NCBI GenBank assembly: GCA_002070105.1
Contig: MWCQ01000010.1
Span: 1 to 64,000, forward strand
From: Firmicutes bacterium ADurb.Bin193
GTDB lineage: Bacteria; Bacillota; Clostridia; Monoglobales; Firm-18
Direction: 5' to 3'
DNA: 64,000 nucleotides
In this document: piece after piece, positions 1 through 9,311 of the stretch
How positions within the stretch are numbered: position 1 is the stretch's first letter
How the letters are laid out: each line of letters begins with the position of its first letter
Notes under the pieces: generated by a model
Databases searched by the model: none
What the model was told of the DNA's origin: nothing
What the model saw: only the letters and a program-made list of their open reading frames with translations
Position numbers and translations under genes: made by a program

Positions 1-204
1 GGCATCTATGGGATTTAAGGCAAACTGTTTTATTATTTTTTAAGGTTTATGTAACATATGTTTGACAACTACAGAATATTGAGATATATGATAAATATGG
101 TCTGACCCAAGAGTAATTATAGTTTTATGATCAGTTCCCGAATTTTATTGTATAGCACATAATCCAAACTTATTAAATGATAAAGTTTTCTGAAAGACAT
201 ATAT

Positions 205-259
205 TTATAAGTATAGTCGCTTGGGGGCGATACCCGCCCCCAAGCAGCAATACTTATAA
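205..259. terminator. Long two-part inverted repeat, probable bidirectional terminator
   Basis: An inner 10-bp stem (220-229 with 235-244, GC-rich, 5-base loop) sits inside an outer 10-bp AT-rich stem (205-214 with 250-259), separated by 5-base internal loops. It lies downstream of the VanW-like gene on the minus strand. An AT-rich, T-rich stretch follows on the plus strand. I see no gene in the rest of 1-335. Confidence 0.6.
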
Positions 260-335
260 TTATATTTTTTTAAAATTTTTGTTATAATTGAAATTACCAT
301 GTGACATACCCACAATCTAAAACATTTGATAAAAC

Positions 336-920
336 CTACATATCCGAAACAACCTCGGCGTCAATCGTATCCGCGCCAACACTGACGCGGAATTTTATAG
401 GATATGTCTTGTTGTTTTTTATTTTAAGGTCCAGGGTGCCGTAGCTTACAGTGGCATCATCGCCCAGCTTTACATAGCCTACCTCGTTTTCGTGCTGATG
501 CCTTTCGACTATCTCAAGACCGGCGCCTAAAGCGGCGTTGTATATTGTTGTGCTTACCTGACACACACCTCCGCCATAGCCTAAAACCTTATCCTTTTTA
601 ATGATTATCAGCGCCTTTTCAAACCCGTTTTTAGGAGTTCTCGGCCCTACGGTATCGTTAAACGAGAAGATTTCGCCCGGGTTTATTGTCTTTGCATTAA
701 TTTTTTCGATAGACAAATCTATGTTTTTAAGCCTTGACCTTTTTTTATCGAGAAGCTTTGTGGAATACCTTCCTAAAACGATTCCCGTATTATCCGAATT
801 ATCTCCGGCTAAATCGTCAGTCGGAGAGGCAGGGTTAATCGGTGAAGGCGGTGAGCCGATGTTTTGGGCGCACCCTGTTAACAGTAAAGATATAATCAAG
901 GCTGTCACAAAGCTTTTCAT
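336..920 (-). CDS. VanW-like lipoprotein
   Basis: This small secreted lipoprotein (194 residues) carries a VanW-type domain. The N-terminus is a short hydrophobic signal ending in a lipobox (LLTGC), so it should be anchored to the outer face of the membrane. A Ser/Pro/Asn-rich linker follows. The last ~120 residues hold the VanW core, with FSFNDTVGPRT and the hallmark GYGGGVCQVSTT. The domain is common in Gram-positive envelope proteins and its biochemical role is not established; a link to the wall is inference from the family. The ATG at 920 is preferred because the GAGGG site is about 9 bases upstream, whereas the ATG at 926 is only 3 bases from it. The gene is divergent from the XRE-cupin regulator. 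Confidence 0.85.
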   Translation of the reverse strand: MKSFVTALIISLLLTGCAQNIGSPPSPINPASPTDDLAGDNSDNTGIVLGRYSTKLLDKKRSRLKNIDLSIEKINAKTINPGEIFSFNDTVGPRTPKNGFEKALIIIKKDKVLGYGGGVCQVSTTIYNAALGAGLEIVERHQHENEVGYVKLGDDATVSYGTLDLKIKNNKTYPIKFRVSVGADTIDAEVVSDM

Positions 921-1068
921 TATCATTCACCCTCGTTTTCAGATGATTTCGTTATATTATCTGTATATAACAATCGAAAAATGCGATATAAATATTTCAA
1001 AAGGGTCTTTATTTTTCCAATTCATTGTGATACAATTCCATTAAACATACTATAAAGGGGGTTTAACA

Positions 1069-1623
1069 ATGTCCGAAAACATTAAATTAATTGCAAAACG
1101 GCTTAAGGAGCTTCGTGAAATTCGTGAAATTTCAGCGCAGACCTTTGCAAAAATGCTTAATACCGACATAAACACCTATCTTGAATATGAGTCAGGCGAA
1201 ACGGATATACCCGTAAGCTTTCTTTATGAAGCGGCAGGCAAGCTTGACATCGACCTTACAACACTGCTTACCGGTCAGCAACCTAAGCTGCAAATGTATT
1301 CGTATGTCAAAAACGGTGAGGGGCTTGATGTGGAAAGAAGCAAGCAGTATAAGTATAAAAACCTTGCATATAACTTTCTCAACAAAAAGGCCGAGCCTTT
1401 TTTGGTTACCGTTGACCCGCTTCCCGATGATGTACCCATAAGCCTCAATTCACATCCCGGTCAGGAAATGGACTATGTTCTTGAGGGAACTGTTGTTGTG
1501 AAAATCGGCGAGAGCGTTTTAACGCTTTCCGAGGGTGACACGCTTTTCTACGACTCGAACTATCCCCACGGAATGAAGGCTGTCGGAAATAAGCCGGCAA
1601 AATTCCTTGCAATAATTTTTTAG
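1069..1623 (+). CDS. XRE-family regulator with C-terminal cupin domain
   Basis: This is a 184-residue two-domain protein. Residues ~8-65 form a lambda-repressor-like helix-turn-helix. Residues ~110-182 form a cupin barrel with candidate metal or ligand residues in NSHPGQEMDY (~127-136) and YPHGMK (~164-169). Proteins of this build are transcription regulators whose cupin senses a small molecule. The start has a strong AAGGGGG site. The stop is only 12 bases before the acyl-CoA ligase start, so the two genes are almost certainly cotranscribed. The regulator may respond to the ligase's substrate or product; that link is inference from context. Confidence 0.9.
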   Translation: MSENIKLIAKRLKELREIREISAQTFAKMLNTDINTYLEYESGETDIPVSFLYEAAGKLDIDLTTLLTGQQPKLQMYSYVKNGEGLDVERSKQYKYKNLAYNFLNKKAEPFLVTVDPLPDDVPISLNSHPGQEMDYVLEGTVVVKIGESVLTLSEGDTLFYDSNYPHGMKAVGNKPAKFLAIIF

Positions 1624-1635
1624 GAGGAAATATTA

Positions 1636-3306
1636 ATGAGTTTAATCGAAAAATATGTAAGAGTTGATTTTAAATCGTATGAGGATTTTGTACAGAACTT
1701 CTCAATAAATGTTCCGGACAGGTTTAATTTCGGATATGATGTCGTAGACGAGCTTGCAAAAACCTCACCCGACAGCAGGGCTTTGGTGTGGTGCAACGAC
1801 AGGGGCGAGGATAAAACCTTTACATACAAGGAAATTTCGGTTTTGAGCAACAAAACGGCTAATTTCCTCCTCTCGCTCGGTATAAAAAAGGGCGACAGAG
1901 TTATGCTTATTCTAAAGAGAAATTATCAGTTTTGGTACGCCATAACCGCTCTTCATAAAATCGGTGCGGTCGCCGTTCCCGCGACGCACCTTCTTACAAA
2001 AAAGGATTTGGTGTACAGGAACAACCGTGCCGATATTAAGGCTGTAATATGCACAAATGACGAGCTTGTCCTCTCGCATGTTGAGGCTGCCGAGCCTGAG
2101 TCGCCTACTTTAAAAATAAAGCTCAGCGCAAACTGTAAGCGTGACGGCTGGATTCCCTTTGACGAGGGCGTTGAAGCGGCAAGCGAGGTTTTTGTAAAGC
2201 CGGCGGACTGTGACCTTCCCGAAAACGGGGATATTATGCTTTTGTATTTCACCTCCGGCACAAGCGGAAATCCCAAAATGGTAACACATAATTTTGTTTA
2301 TCCGCTCGGACATATTATTACCTCAAAATTCTGGCAAAACTGCCAAAAGGACGGGCTTCACCTTACGATCGCAGATACAGGCTGGGCAAAGGCGGTATGG
2401 GGAAAGCTTTACGGTCAGTGGCTTTGCGAAACCGCAATTTTCGTTTATGATATGGATAAATTCGTACCCGACATTCTTCTTGAGAAGATTGCAAAATATA
2501 AGGTTACATCATTTTGCGCACCGCCCACAATGTACCGCTTTATGCTTGGCGAGGATTTTTCAAAGTATGACCTTTCGGCGCTTAAATACTGCACAATAGC
2601 GGGTGAGCCGCTTAATCCCGAAGTCTACAACAAGTTTTTCAGATTCACGGGGCACAAGATGATGGAGGGCTTCGGTCAGACCGAAACCGTTGTTACGGTC
2701 GCAAATTTCCCCTGGATGACACCGAAGCCCGGCTCTATGGGTAAACCCTCGCCCCTTTACAATATCGATATAATAGATTCCGAAGGGAAATCGTGCGCCA
2801 TCGGCGATGAGGGTGAGATTGTCGTAAAAATCGGCGACAACCCGCCGCCTCCGGGAATGTTCCTCGGCTATCATAAGGACGAGGAGCTTACAAACAGTGT
2901 GTGGCATGACGGCGTTTACCACACGGGCGACATTGCCTGGAAGGACGAGGAAGGCTACTACTGGTATGTAGGTCGAAACGACGATGTAATAAAAAGCTCC
3001 GGCTACCGTATCGGTCCCTTTGAGGTTGAGAGCGCACTGATGGAGCACCCCGCTGTTTTGGAAACGGCGATAACCGCTGTTCCCGATGAAATCAGGGGTC
3101 AGATTGTTAAGGCAACGATTATACTTGCAAAGGGGTATTCTCCGTCGGAGGAGCTTAAAAAAGAGCTTCAGGACCATGTTAAAAAGGTTACCGCGCCTTA
3201 CAAATATCCAAGGATTATTGAGTTTGTTGATGAGCTTCCCAAAACCATAAGCGGAAAAATCCGCCGTGTCCAGCTTAGAGAGCAGGATGCGAAAAAAAGT
3301 GATTAA
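1636..3306 (+). CDS. AMP-forming acyl-CoA ligase, medium-chain/acetyl-CoA synthetase-like
   Basis: This cytoplasmic adenylate-forming enzyme (556 residues, full length) converts a carboxylate, ATP and CoA to acyl-CoA, AMP and PPi. The ATP-binding loop [11 protein letters not shown] lies near residue 204. EGFGQTE is the A5 motif, [20 protein letters not shown] spans A7/A8, and the catalytic lysine is in GKIRR near residue 539. The acid substrate cannot be read from the sequence; the overall form resembles medium-chain acyl-CoA synthetases. It follows the cupin regulator with a strong AGGAGG site and is closed by a terminator at 3321-3351. Confidence 0.92.
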   Translation: MSLIEKYVRVDFKSYEDFVQNFSINVPDRFNFGYDVVDELAKTSPDSRALVWCNDRGEDKTFTYKEISVLSNKTANFLLSLGIKKGDRVMLILKRNYQFWYAITALHKIGAVAVPATHLLTKKDLVYRNNRADIKAVICTNDELVLSHVEAAEPESPTLKIKLSANCKRDGWIPFDEGVEAASEVFVKPADCDLPENGDIMLLYFTSGTSGNPKMVTHNFVYPLGHIITSKFWQNCQKDGLHLTIADTGWAKAVWGKLYGQWLCETAIFVYDMDKFVPDILLEKIAKYKVTSFCAPPTMYRFMLGEDFSKYDLSALKYCTIAGEPLNPEVYNKFFRFTGHKMMEGFGQTETVVTVANFPWMTPKPGSMGKPSPLYNIDIIDSEGKSCAIGDEGEIVVKIGDNPPPPGMFLGYHKDEELTNSVWHDGVYHTGDIAWKDEEGYYWYVGRNDDVIKSSGYRIGPFEVESALMEHPAVLETAITAVPDEIRGQIVKATIILAKGYSPSEELKKELQDHVKKVTAPYKYPRIIEFVDELPKTISGKIRRVQLREQDAKKSD

Positions 3307-3320
3307 ACAATACTTATACG

Positions 3321-3351
3321 AAAAGGGCATCGGTAAAATCGATGCCCTTTT
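3321..3351. terminator. Intrinsic terminator between convergent genes
   Basis: A perfect 12-bp stem (AAAAGGGCATCG with CGATGCCCTTTT) encloses a 7-base loop. The flanking A and T runs let it work on both strands. It sits between the acyl-CoA ligase and the convergent glycosyltransferase. Confidence 0.9.
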
Positions 3352-3392
3352 ATTTATATGGATAAGTCGGCGACATTAGCCGTTTTATAAAA

Positions 3393-4631
3393 CTACCGAA
3401 GTTCGTTTATGCTGATTTTCCTTGTATGCTGTGTGTGGAACCATTCCTTTTTATTCTTGTTTATAATACCGATTATGGCAATGGGAACCCATGTAAGCGT
3501 GTAGAATGTGTATGCAATGTAGCCCCAGATTGTTCTCTTTGATACCTTCTTTTCGATTACAAGAACAAGCGGAGTCCAGCAAAACTGTAACAGGACAAAT
3601 ACATTCCATACCCCATCGGGTACAAGACCCCAGATAACAAGATTGCTTTCGGGATATGCCGTCTGAATCCACGCCATAACCGTAATTGCGCCCATGGTGA
3701 TAATTCGCAGGGGCTGAAGCAGATAAAGCGCACAGTCAAACGGCGCAAGCTTCCCCTCGGAAAAAGACTTTTTGAAAAGTTTCAGGACAAACCGTGTTGC
3801 AACATCCGCATGACCCTGCATCCACCTGACACGCTGTTTCCACGACTGTGAAAGAGTAAGCGGCTTTTCGTCATATACAACCGCGTCGTTTGCCCAGCCG
3901 ACCTTAATATCGTTAAGGGCAAGCTTCATGGTAAATTCCATATCCTCGGTAAGACAGGTTGCGCCCCAGCCGATTTCCTTTAATACATCAATGTCTACGG
4001 AAAAGCCCGTTCCGCAAAGCTGACACCCTAAATTAAGATTTGACCTTGACTGTTGAAACAGTCTGTTGATTGCCCAAAAGGCTATGGAGTAGGAATAGCT
4101 TATCCATGAGTCGTTGGGGTTTTTGCTGTCAATATAGCCCTGAACAACTTTAAAGCCGCGGTTGTGCTGTCTGTTTATATTTTTAAGAAAATCGCGCGAT
4201 GCGATATTGTCGGCATCGAAAACTACAACCGAATCAAACTTATTGTCCATTTCAAACAGCTTTTGAAACATCCACTCAAGGGCGAAGCCCTTTCCCCTTT
4301 CGGTACTGTTAAACCTTTCAAAAACGGTTGCTCCCGCGTCACGGGCAATTTGCGCCGTTTTGTCGGTGCAGTTGTCGGCAATTATGAATATTTCATACTT
4401 ATCGTCGGGATAATCAAGTTTTTTAAGGCTTTCCACCATATTTTCAATTACTAATTCTTCGTTATGGGCGGCAACCAAAAGCGCGTATCTGCGCAGACGG
4501 GTATCGTCAACCGCCTGATTCCTGCGCGGAATAAAGCTGAATAACGATATAACGAAATAATATGCGCCAAGCAATAAAAAAAGCGCCTGAATAATATAGC
4601 TTATGACCGATACAACTGAAAACTCCGGCAC
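3393..4631 (-). CDS. Membrane glycosyltransferase, family 2, processive type
   Basis: This 412-residue GT2 enzyme is inserted in the membrane, with one N-terminal segment (~10-30) and several hydrophobic segments after ~residue 285. The catalytic core shows LVAAHNEE, the metal/sugar-nucleotide DADN, the acceptor-site TED (CLTEDMEF) and the processive-type QxxRW as QRVRWMQGH. This is the arrangement of cellulose- and hyaluronan-synthase-like enzymes that polymerise and export a polysaccharide. The sugar is unknown. No partner export or modification gene is adjacent. The start is GTG behind a GGGGGG site. Confidence 0.88.
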   Translation of the reverse strand: MPEFSVVSVISYIIQALFLLLGAYYFVISLFSFIPRRNQAVDDTRLRRYALLVAAHNEELVIENMVESLKKLDYPDDKYEIFIIADNCTDKTAQIARDAGATVFERFNSTERGKGFALEWMFQKLFEMDNKFDSVVVFDADNIASRDFLKNINRQHNRGFKVVQGYIDSKNPNDSWISYSYSIAFWAINRLFQQSRSNLNLGCQLCGTGFSVDIDVLKEIGWGATCLTEDMEFTMKLALNDIKVGWANDAVVYDEKPLTLSQSWKQRVRWMQGHADVATRFVLKLFKKSFSEGKLAPFDCALYLLQPLRIITMGAITVMAWIQTAYPESNLVIWGLVPDGVWNVFVLLQFCWTPLVLVIEKKVSKRTIWGYIAYTFYTLTWVPIAIIGIINKNKKEWFHTQHTRKISINELR

Positions 4632-4925
4632 TTGTAACCCCCCTCAAAACTGTTAATGAAAAATTGCGCATATATGCGTAATTACATAAAGCGGTGAAAA
4701 ATAATCGGCTGTTAACTTACTCCTGCACACCCGAACACTTTACTTAATATAAATTCTTTCCCTCTTTTTACAAATCATACTATTAATAAATATACACTAT
4801 TTCCCTTGGAAAATCAATAGAAATTATCAAAAAACCTTCTGATTGTCCTGTTGTAACCAAATTGTAAAATTACTGCCTTTTTTATTATACATTTCCTATA
4901 AAAAATCCCTTATCGGACAGGCGTT

Positions 4926-5429
4926 TTAACAAAATTTCTTTTCGTATATTCCCGTATAAACAAGCCTTCCGTTTATTCTCTCGGACTTCATAAGTACTAT
5001 CCTGTCAACATAGACTGTCATTTCGGGAATGTCAAAATCAAAGGGCTGCCTTATTTTAACACCTCTGCCGAGTGTTACATGGGGTGTATACTCACCCTGC
5101 GGAATATCGAACCCCTCTTTTGCAAGGCTTTGCACAAGCCTTGTATGCACGCGCAAAAGCTCCTCTGTTTTTATAGCCCTCGCCCAATAAATATCCCCGA
5201 ATCTTCCAAGCCCCGATATTTTCATCTCAAAGGGGAACGCGACAATGCTGTCCATGGCTTTTTCGGCCTGCTTTCTCTTCTGTGTTTCGCCCAAAAAAGC
5301 CAGGGTAAGATGAAGGTTTTCCGTCCGCGTAAAATTCCCCTTTTCCGCAAGGGACTTTAATTTTTCGGTTGCCGATTGCAGTTTGCGCTTTGTTTCATCA
5401 TCAAAGCAAATCGCGACAAACAGTCTCAT
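4926..5429 (-). CDS. thpR: RNA 2',3'-cyclic phosphodiesterase
   Basis: This is a 167-residue member of the 2H phosphoesterase superfamily (also called LigT or 2'-5' RNA ligase). Both signature HxTx motifs are present: HLTLAF near residue 41 and HVTLGR near residue 121. The family opens 2',3'-cyclic phosphates on RNA ends and may join or cut 2'-5' links; the physiological substrate is not settled. It leads a close pair with the S4-domain gene. The 294 bases upstream, to the glycosyltransferase, are AT-rich and hold no gene I can support. Confidence 0.9.
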   Translation of the reverse strand: MRLFVAICFDDETKRKLQSATEKLKSLAEKGNFTRTENLHLTLAFLGETQKRKQAEKAMDSIVAFPFEMKISGLGRFGDIYWARAIKTEELLRVHTRLVQSLAKEGFDIPQGEYTPHVTLGRGVKIRQPFDFDIPEMTVYVDRIVLMKSERINGRLVYTGIYEKKFC

Positions 5430-5469
5430 AAAACCATCCCCCGCATACCAAAATCAAGCCAAGAAGGTA

Positions 5470-5712
5470 TTATAAAATCACACGGTAAAGCTCCGACGCG
5501 CCGTCCTTTGAAACATGCTCGGAAACATTCAGAATTTCCGCCTTAAAGGTCTTTTCCCCGAAGCGGATTTCTATCACATCGCCAACCGAAACCTCGGCGG
5601 ATGCCTTAGCAGTCCTGCCGTTTAGCATAACCCTGCCCGCATCGCAGGCCTCGTTTGCAATCGTCCTTCTTTTTATTATCCTCGAAACCTTTAAGAATTT
5701 ATCAAGTCGCAT
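5470..5712 (-). CDS. rqcP: S4-domain RNA-binding protein, RqcP/Hsp15-like
   Basis: This 80-residue protein is essentially one S4 RNA-binding fold, with the opening MRLDKFLKVSRIIKRRT and the GRVMLNGR loop. In Bacillus the homologue RqcP (YabO) binds the 50S subunit carrying stalled peptidyl-tRNA and helps RqcH add C-terminal alanine tails. That function is assigned by family. RqcH is not in this window. A GGAG site precedes the ATG. Confidence 0.85.
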   Translation of the reverse strand: MRLDKFLKVSRIIKRRTIANEACDAGRVMLNGRTAKASAEVSVGDVIEIRFGEKTFKAEILNVSEHVSKDGASELYRVIL

Positions 5713-5756
5713 ATCTGTAACTCCGTCCCGCCACAGAATATCTGAGGCAAATAGTA

Positions 5757-6212
5757 TTATTTATACTCAACCTTCCTGGTCTCATCTTCGTTCCATAAAT
5801 AAAACGCTTCGCTGTATTCATCCGATAAAAATATAGTAAGATATTCCGCAAAACAGCTTGACAGCTTCATTTTCTTTATTTCGTCAAGGCTTGCCCAAAA
5901 AACCCTGCCTTCGTGTGTTTCGCTTATCAACTCTCCGCAAAAATTCGTTGTCTTATAGAAAAATTCAATATATCTGTCGTATGTCCTGTTGTTGCACCAA
6001 TGCACGACCCCGCACAGCTTAAGATTTTTCACATCAATCCCCGTTTCCTCTTTAATCTCACGGATTGCGGAGTCCATAAAACTTTCGCCGTCCTCGACAT
6101 GCCCGCCGGGAAAGCTGATACCGGGCCATTTGTTTAACCTGTCCTGAACAACCACCTTTCCGGTGGCGGGGTCCTGTATCATCACCATGTTTGTAAGTTC
6201 AATCTTTGGCAT
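5757..6212 (-). CDS. NUDIX hydrolase, MutT/8-oxo-dGTPase-like
   Basis: This 151-residue protein has a complete Nudix box, from GHVEDGE through REIKEETGI, matching the Gx5Ex7REUxEExGU pattern. Nudix enzymes cleave nucleoside diphosphates linked to another group. The form resembles the 8-oxo-dGTP diphosphatase branch, but the substrate cannot be fixed from sequence alone. AGGAG precedes the ATG. It lies in a same-strand run with the flippase upstream and the S4 protein downstream. Confidence 0.9.
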   Translation of the reverse strand: MPKIELTNMVMIQDPATGKVVVQDRLNKWPGISFPGGHVEDGESFMDSAIREIKEETGIDVKNLKLCGVVHWCNNRTYDRYIEFFYKTTNFCGELISETHEGRVFWASLDEIKKMKLSSCFAEYLTIFLSDEYSEAFYLWNEDETRKVEYK

Positions 6213-6241
6213 TTTAGCACTCCTATTACAGTTATTATAGC

Positions 6242-7900
6242 TTATTCAGCCCTTAAAAGATGCAGTTTTTTAAGCATATACGCAAGTTTTTCCCCGCCGG
6301 GGAGCATTGTAACATCGGACTCTTTAATCGCGCCGACAAGGAAAACAAACAGGGCGTATGTAACCGCGCCGACCGCAATTGCGGGAACAACCGCAAGCCT
6401 TACAGGAAAATTCATATCCGAAAGCACATTCATCGCAAAAACAACCACTACCGCCATTGCGCCCGATGCCAAAACCGGTCTTAAAATAAGCTCGCCCACT
6501 CCCAGGCGACAGCCCGTTATCCTGATAATGAAGAATATATTTAGTGCCGCTATTACAAAATAGCATAAAAGCGTACTGACGGGCGCACCGTCAATGTTTA
6601 TTGAGGGCTGTGACACAAGACAGTAGTTTGCCCCAATCTTAACCAGACAGCCTATTAACATATTGAATACGGGGATAGCCATTTTTCCGTATGCCTGCAA
6701 AATCGCGCTTGTGACCTGAACGAGCGACACAAAAACTATTGCAAGCGAAAGAGTGCGCAAAAGCGATGCGGCAAGGCTTTCGTTAAAAATAAAAAGCAAA
6801 ACCGGTCCCGCAAGCACGGAAAGCCCGACCGAGCAGGGAAGCGCAAACAACACCGTTATTCGTAGGGCGCTGTTTGTCGTAAGCTGTGCCGCTCTTATAT
6901 CGACTCTTTTAAGCGCGCCCGAAATAGCGGGCAGGACGCTTGTCGAAAGCGCGACAATCATGGTAAGCGGAAGGTTGAAAAGCTGAACCGCATAGCCCGT
7001 ATAAAGACCGTAGAGCTTGTTTGCAAGCCCCTCGTATATTCCGCCGCTGAACAAATCGGGATCTATAAAATCCGAATACCTTTGCATAAATTCGGGAGTT
7101 ACCTGTGTAATCGATTGGAGTCTTTTCATAATCGTCAGCATATCCACAATATTGGTAAGGCTTGCTACGGATGCGCCGATTGTTATGGGCAAAGCTATAA
7201 TCACAAGCTCTCTTACAATACTCCTACGGCTTCTGCATTTTTTCGGTAAATACAGGTCATGCCTTCGCCTGTCGATTATAAAAACTATAAGTATAAACAT
7301 AAAACTTATAAAGGTGCTTATAGTTACGCCCGTTATTGCGCCTGCGGCGGCGCTTTCAATGCTTCTGCCTATCAGAACCCACGCAAGGACAATACCTATC
7401 GCAAGTTTGCCGAAAGCCTCAATAACCTCTGAAATTGCGGTAGGGTACATATTTTGCTTACCCTGAAAATACCCCCTTATTGCAGAAACCATGGTTATAA
7501 ACAAAACAGACGGCGCAATCGCCCTTATGGTAAGACTTGCACGGGAATCCACAAAGGTTTTCGCAAAATTTTCGGCACCGAAATACAAAAGAATCGTACC
7601 GCAAATACCAATCGCACCGAGTATAAGAAAGGATACGATAAAAATACGCTCCGCCTCTTTATCCCTACCCAATGCAACGCTTTCCGACACCATTTTCGAT
7701 ACCGCAATCGAAATACCCTTTGCGGCAAGAACAAAAAAGGCGTATAGGGTATATGATGCGTTAAACAGGCCCATTCCGTCGGATTTTATAAGCATTGTAA
7801 GCGGAATTTTGAAACCAGCGCCTAAAATTTTGACAAATATGCCCGAAACAACAAGTATAAATGCGCCCTTTAGAAATGTCTGCTTGTTTGTTTGTGTCAT
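6242..7900 (-). CDS. SpoVB/MurJ-like polysaccharide or lipid flippase
   Basis: This 552-residue polytopic membrane protein is of the MOP/MATE oligosaccharide-flippase superfamily, with about 14 hydrophobic segments. The opening TFLKGAFILVVSGIFVKILG is typical of the SpoVB/YtgP branch. Members move lipid-linked wall precursors across the membrane, some during spore cortex synthesis. A sporulation role is plausible here but unproven. I choose the ATG at 7900 because GGAGGAAA lies just upstream; the open frame extends 27 codons further without a ribosome site. Confidence 0.85.
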   Translation of the reverse strand: MTQTNKQTFLKGAFILVVSGIFVKILGAGFKIPLTMLIKSDGMGLFNASYTLYAFFVLAAKGISIAVSKMVSESVALGRDKEAERIFIVSFLILGAIGICGTILLYFGAENFAKTFVDSRASLTIRAIAPSVLFITMVSAIRGYFQGKQNMYPTAISEVIEAFGKLAIGIVLAWVLIGRSIESAAAGAITGVTISTFISFMFILIVFIIDRRRHDLYLPKKCRSRRSIVRELVIIALPITIGASVASLTNIVDMLTIMKRLQSITQVTPEFMQRYSDFIDPDLFSGGIYEGLANKLYGLYTGYAVQLFNLPLTMIVALSTSVLPAISGALKRVDIRAAQLTTNSALRITVLFALPCSVGLSVLAGPVLLFIFNESLAASLLRTLSLAIVFVSLVQVTSAILQAYGKMAIPVFNMLIGCLVKIGANYCLVSQPSINIDGAPVSTLLCYFVIAALNIFFIIRITGCRLGVGELILRPVLASGAMAVVVVFAMNVLSDMNFPVRLAVVPAIAVGAVTYALFVFLVGAIKESDVTMLPGGEKLAYMLKKLHLLRAE

Positions 7901-8103
7901 TTTTATTTCCTCCGAAAACAAAATATGATAATTACCCGTCATTAAAATGTTATTATATGAAAAACACCTTAAAATCAGCATATTCAGGCGAAAATCGGCT
8001 TATCCTTTTTTACTGATATATTTTGACAAACTTTTGTATAATTCGACAATTTATTGCAAAGTATTTGACATAATGTTGTTGCATATTATGACTTTTCGAA
8101 CTT

Positions 8104-8176
8104 TAATCCACAATGTCCACAAAGTTTTCCACAGGCATTCGGGCACGCCGTAAGTGGCTAAACGGAATTTTCCACA
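8104..8176 (+). other. Cluster of DnaA-box-like nonamers in a gene-free stretch
   Basis: Four sites of the form NNNTCCACA occur in the same orientation at 8104, 8113, 8125 and 8168. Those at 8125 and 8168 are TTTTCCACA and 8104 is TAATCCACA, each one mismatch from the DnaA consensus TTATCCACA; 8113 has two. The surrounding 7901-8291 is AT-rich and contains no gene I can support. No dnaA, dnaN or rpmH is nearby, so this is not taken as the chromosome origin. Confidence 0.35.
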
Positions 8177-8291
8177 AAAATAACAATGGGGCTTGCGGGG
8201 AATCCATAAAATTACAAAACAGTTATTGCGGTTTACATAAATAAGTTTTAAGGCAAATTATGGTGCTTATTATCTAAATTTTCATATTATG

Positions 8292-9311
8292 TTATAACCC
8301 TTTTGATGCAACGGCGTTAAGGTCACTGCCCGCAAAAATTCCTCTTTCAAGGTCAAAAAACCCTCTTACTGCAATCATTGCGGCATTGTCGGTACACAGA
8401 ATAGGCGGGGGGCAGTGAAAGCCCATTCCCTCCACCTGCGCCATGTTCCCAGCCATAGAGCGCAAAAGAGTATTTGACGAAACTCCGCCCGCCAATGCAA
8501 CATTGCGCACTTCTGCCGCCTTTGCGCATGATATAAGCCTTTGAGCCAGAACCTCGCAAACAGCCTGCTGAAATGAGGCGGCAATGTCTGCCGCAGGAAT
8601 CTCCTCACCCTTTTGTTCAAAGTTGTGAATAAGGTTAATCACCGCGGTTTTTACGCCGCTGAAGCTGAAATCGGGCGAGCCGTCAAACGAAACCCTCGGA
8701 AAAGTGTAGGCATCGCTGTTACCCGCCTTTGCCGCCTCGGAAATTGCGGGGCCGCCGGGATAGCCAAGCCCCAAGACTCGGGCGATCTTGTCAAACGCCT
8801 CGCCGGGCGCATCGTCACGGGTAGAAGCCAAAACCTTGAATTTTGTATAATCCTCAACCGACACAACGCTCGAATGTCCGCCCGACGCCACAAGGCACAC
8901 GAACGGCGGCTTTAAGTCGGGCGACGAAATATAGTTTGAACAGATATGCCCCTCTATATGATTTACGGCTATAAGCGGCTTCCCGAGCGCAAGGGCAAGG
9001 GATTTTGCATAACCCACCCCGACAAGAAGCGCACCCACGAGTCCGGGGGTGTATGTTACGGCAACGGCATCTATGTCGGAGAAGGTCACCCCTGCCGCGG
9101 ACAAAGCCTCGTCGGTAACCTGTGTTATGCACTCAATATGCTTTCGCGACGCTATTTCGGGAACCACGCCGCCGAATATTTTATGAAGCTCGATTTGAGA
9201 TGCAATAATATTTGATTTTATGTTAAACCCGCCGCCGTATTCCACGACTGCCGAAGCTGTTTCGTCGCACGACGACTCTATTGCAAGTATATGCCCCTTT
9301 TTTTTAATCAT
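8292..9311 (-). CDS. tsaD: tRNA N6-adenosine threonylcarbamoyltransferase
   Basis: TsaD transfers the threonylcarbamoyl group from TC-AMP to A37 of ANN-decoding tRNAs to make t6A. It acts in the cytoplasm with TsaB and TsaE. At 339 residues it is full length. It has the ASKHA opening AIESSCDETA, the metal-ligand motif VNHIEGH, SGGHSS, and the C-terminal GGVSSNTLLR and CTDNAAMIA. It overlaps the end of rimI by 8 bases. TsaC/Sua5, the first enzyme of the pathway, is three genes upstream; tsaB and tsaE are not in the window. Confidence 0.96.
   Translation of the reverse strand: MIKKKGHILAIESSCDETASAVVEYGGGFNIKSNIIASQIELHKIFGGVVPEIASRKHIECITQVTDEALSAAGVTFSDIDAVAVTYTPGLVGALLVGVGYAKSLALALGKPLIAVNHIEGHICSNYISSPDLKPPFVCLVASGGHSSVVSVEDYTKFKVLASTRDDAPGEAFDKIARVLGLGYPGGPAISEAAKAGNSDAYTFPRVSFDGSPDFSFSGVKTAVINLIHNFEQKGEEIPAADIAASFQQAVCEVLAQRLISCAKAAEVRNVALAGGVSSNTLLRSMAGNMAQVEGMGFHCPPPILCTDNAAMIAVRGFFDLERGIFAGSDLNAVASKGL

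Noticed and set aside
2560-3330. 256-codon open frame antisense to the acyl-CoA ligase
   Set aside because: It spans the convergent terminator, lacks a ribosome site, and its protein is low-complexity shadow of the ligase.
7901-8291. Chromosomal replication origin
   Set aside because: DnaA-box-like sites are present but dnaA, dnaN, rpmH and an obvious unwinding element are not.
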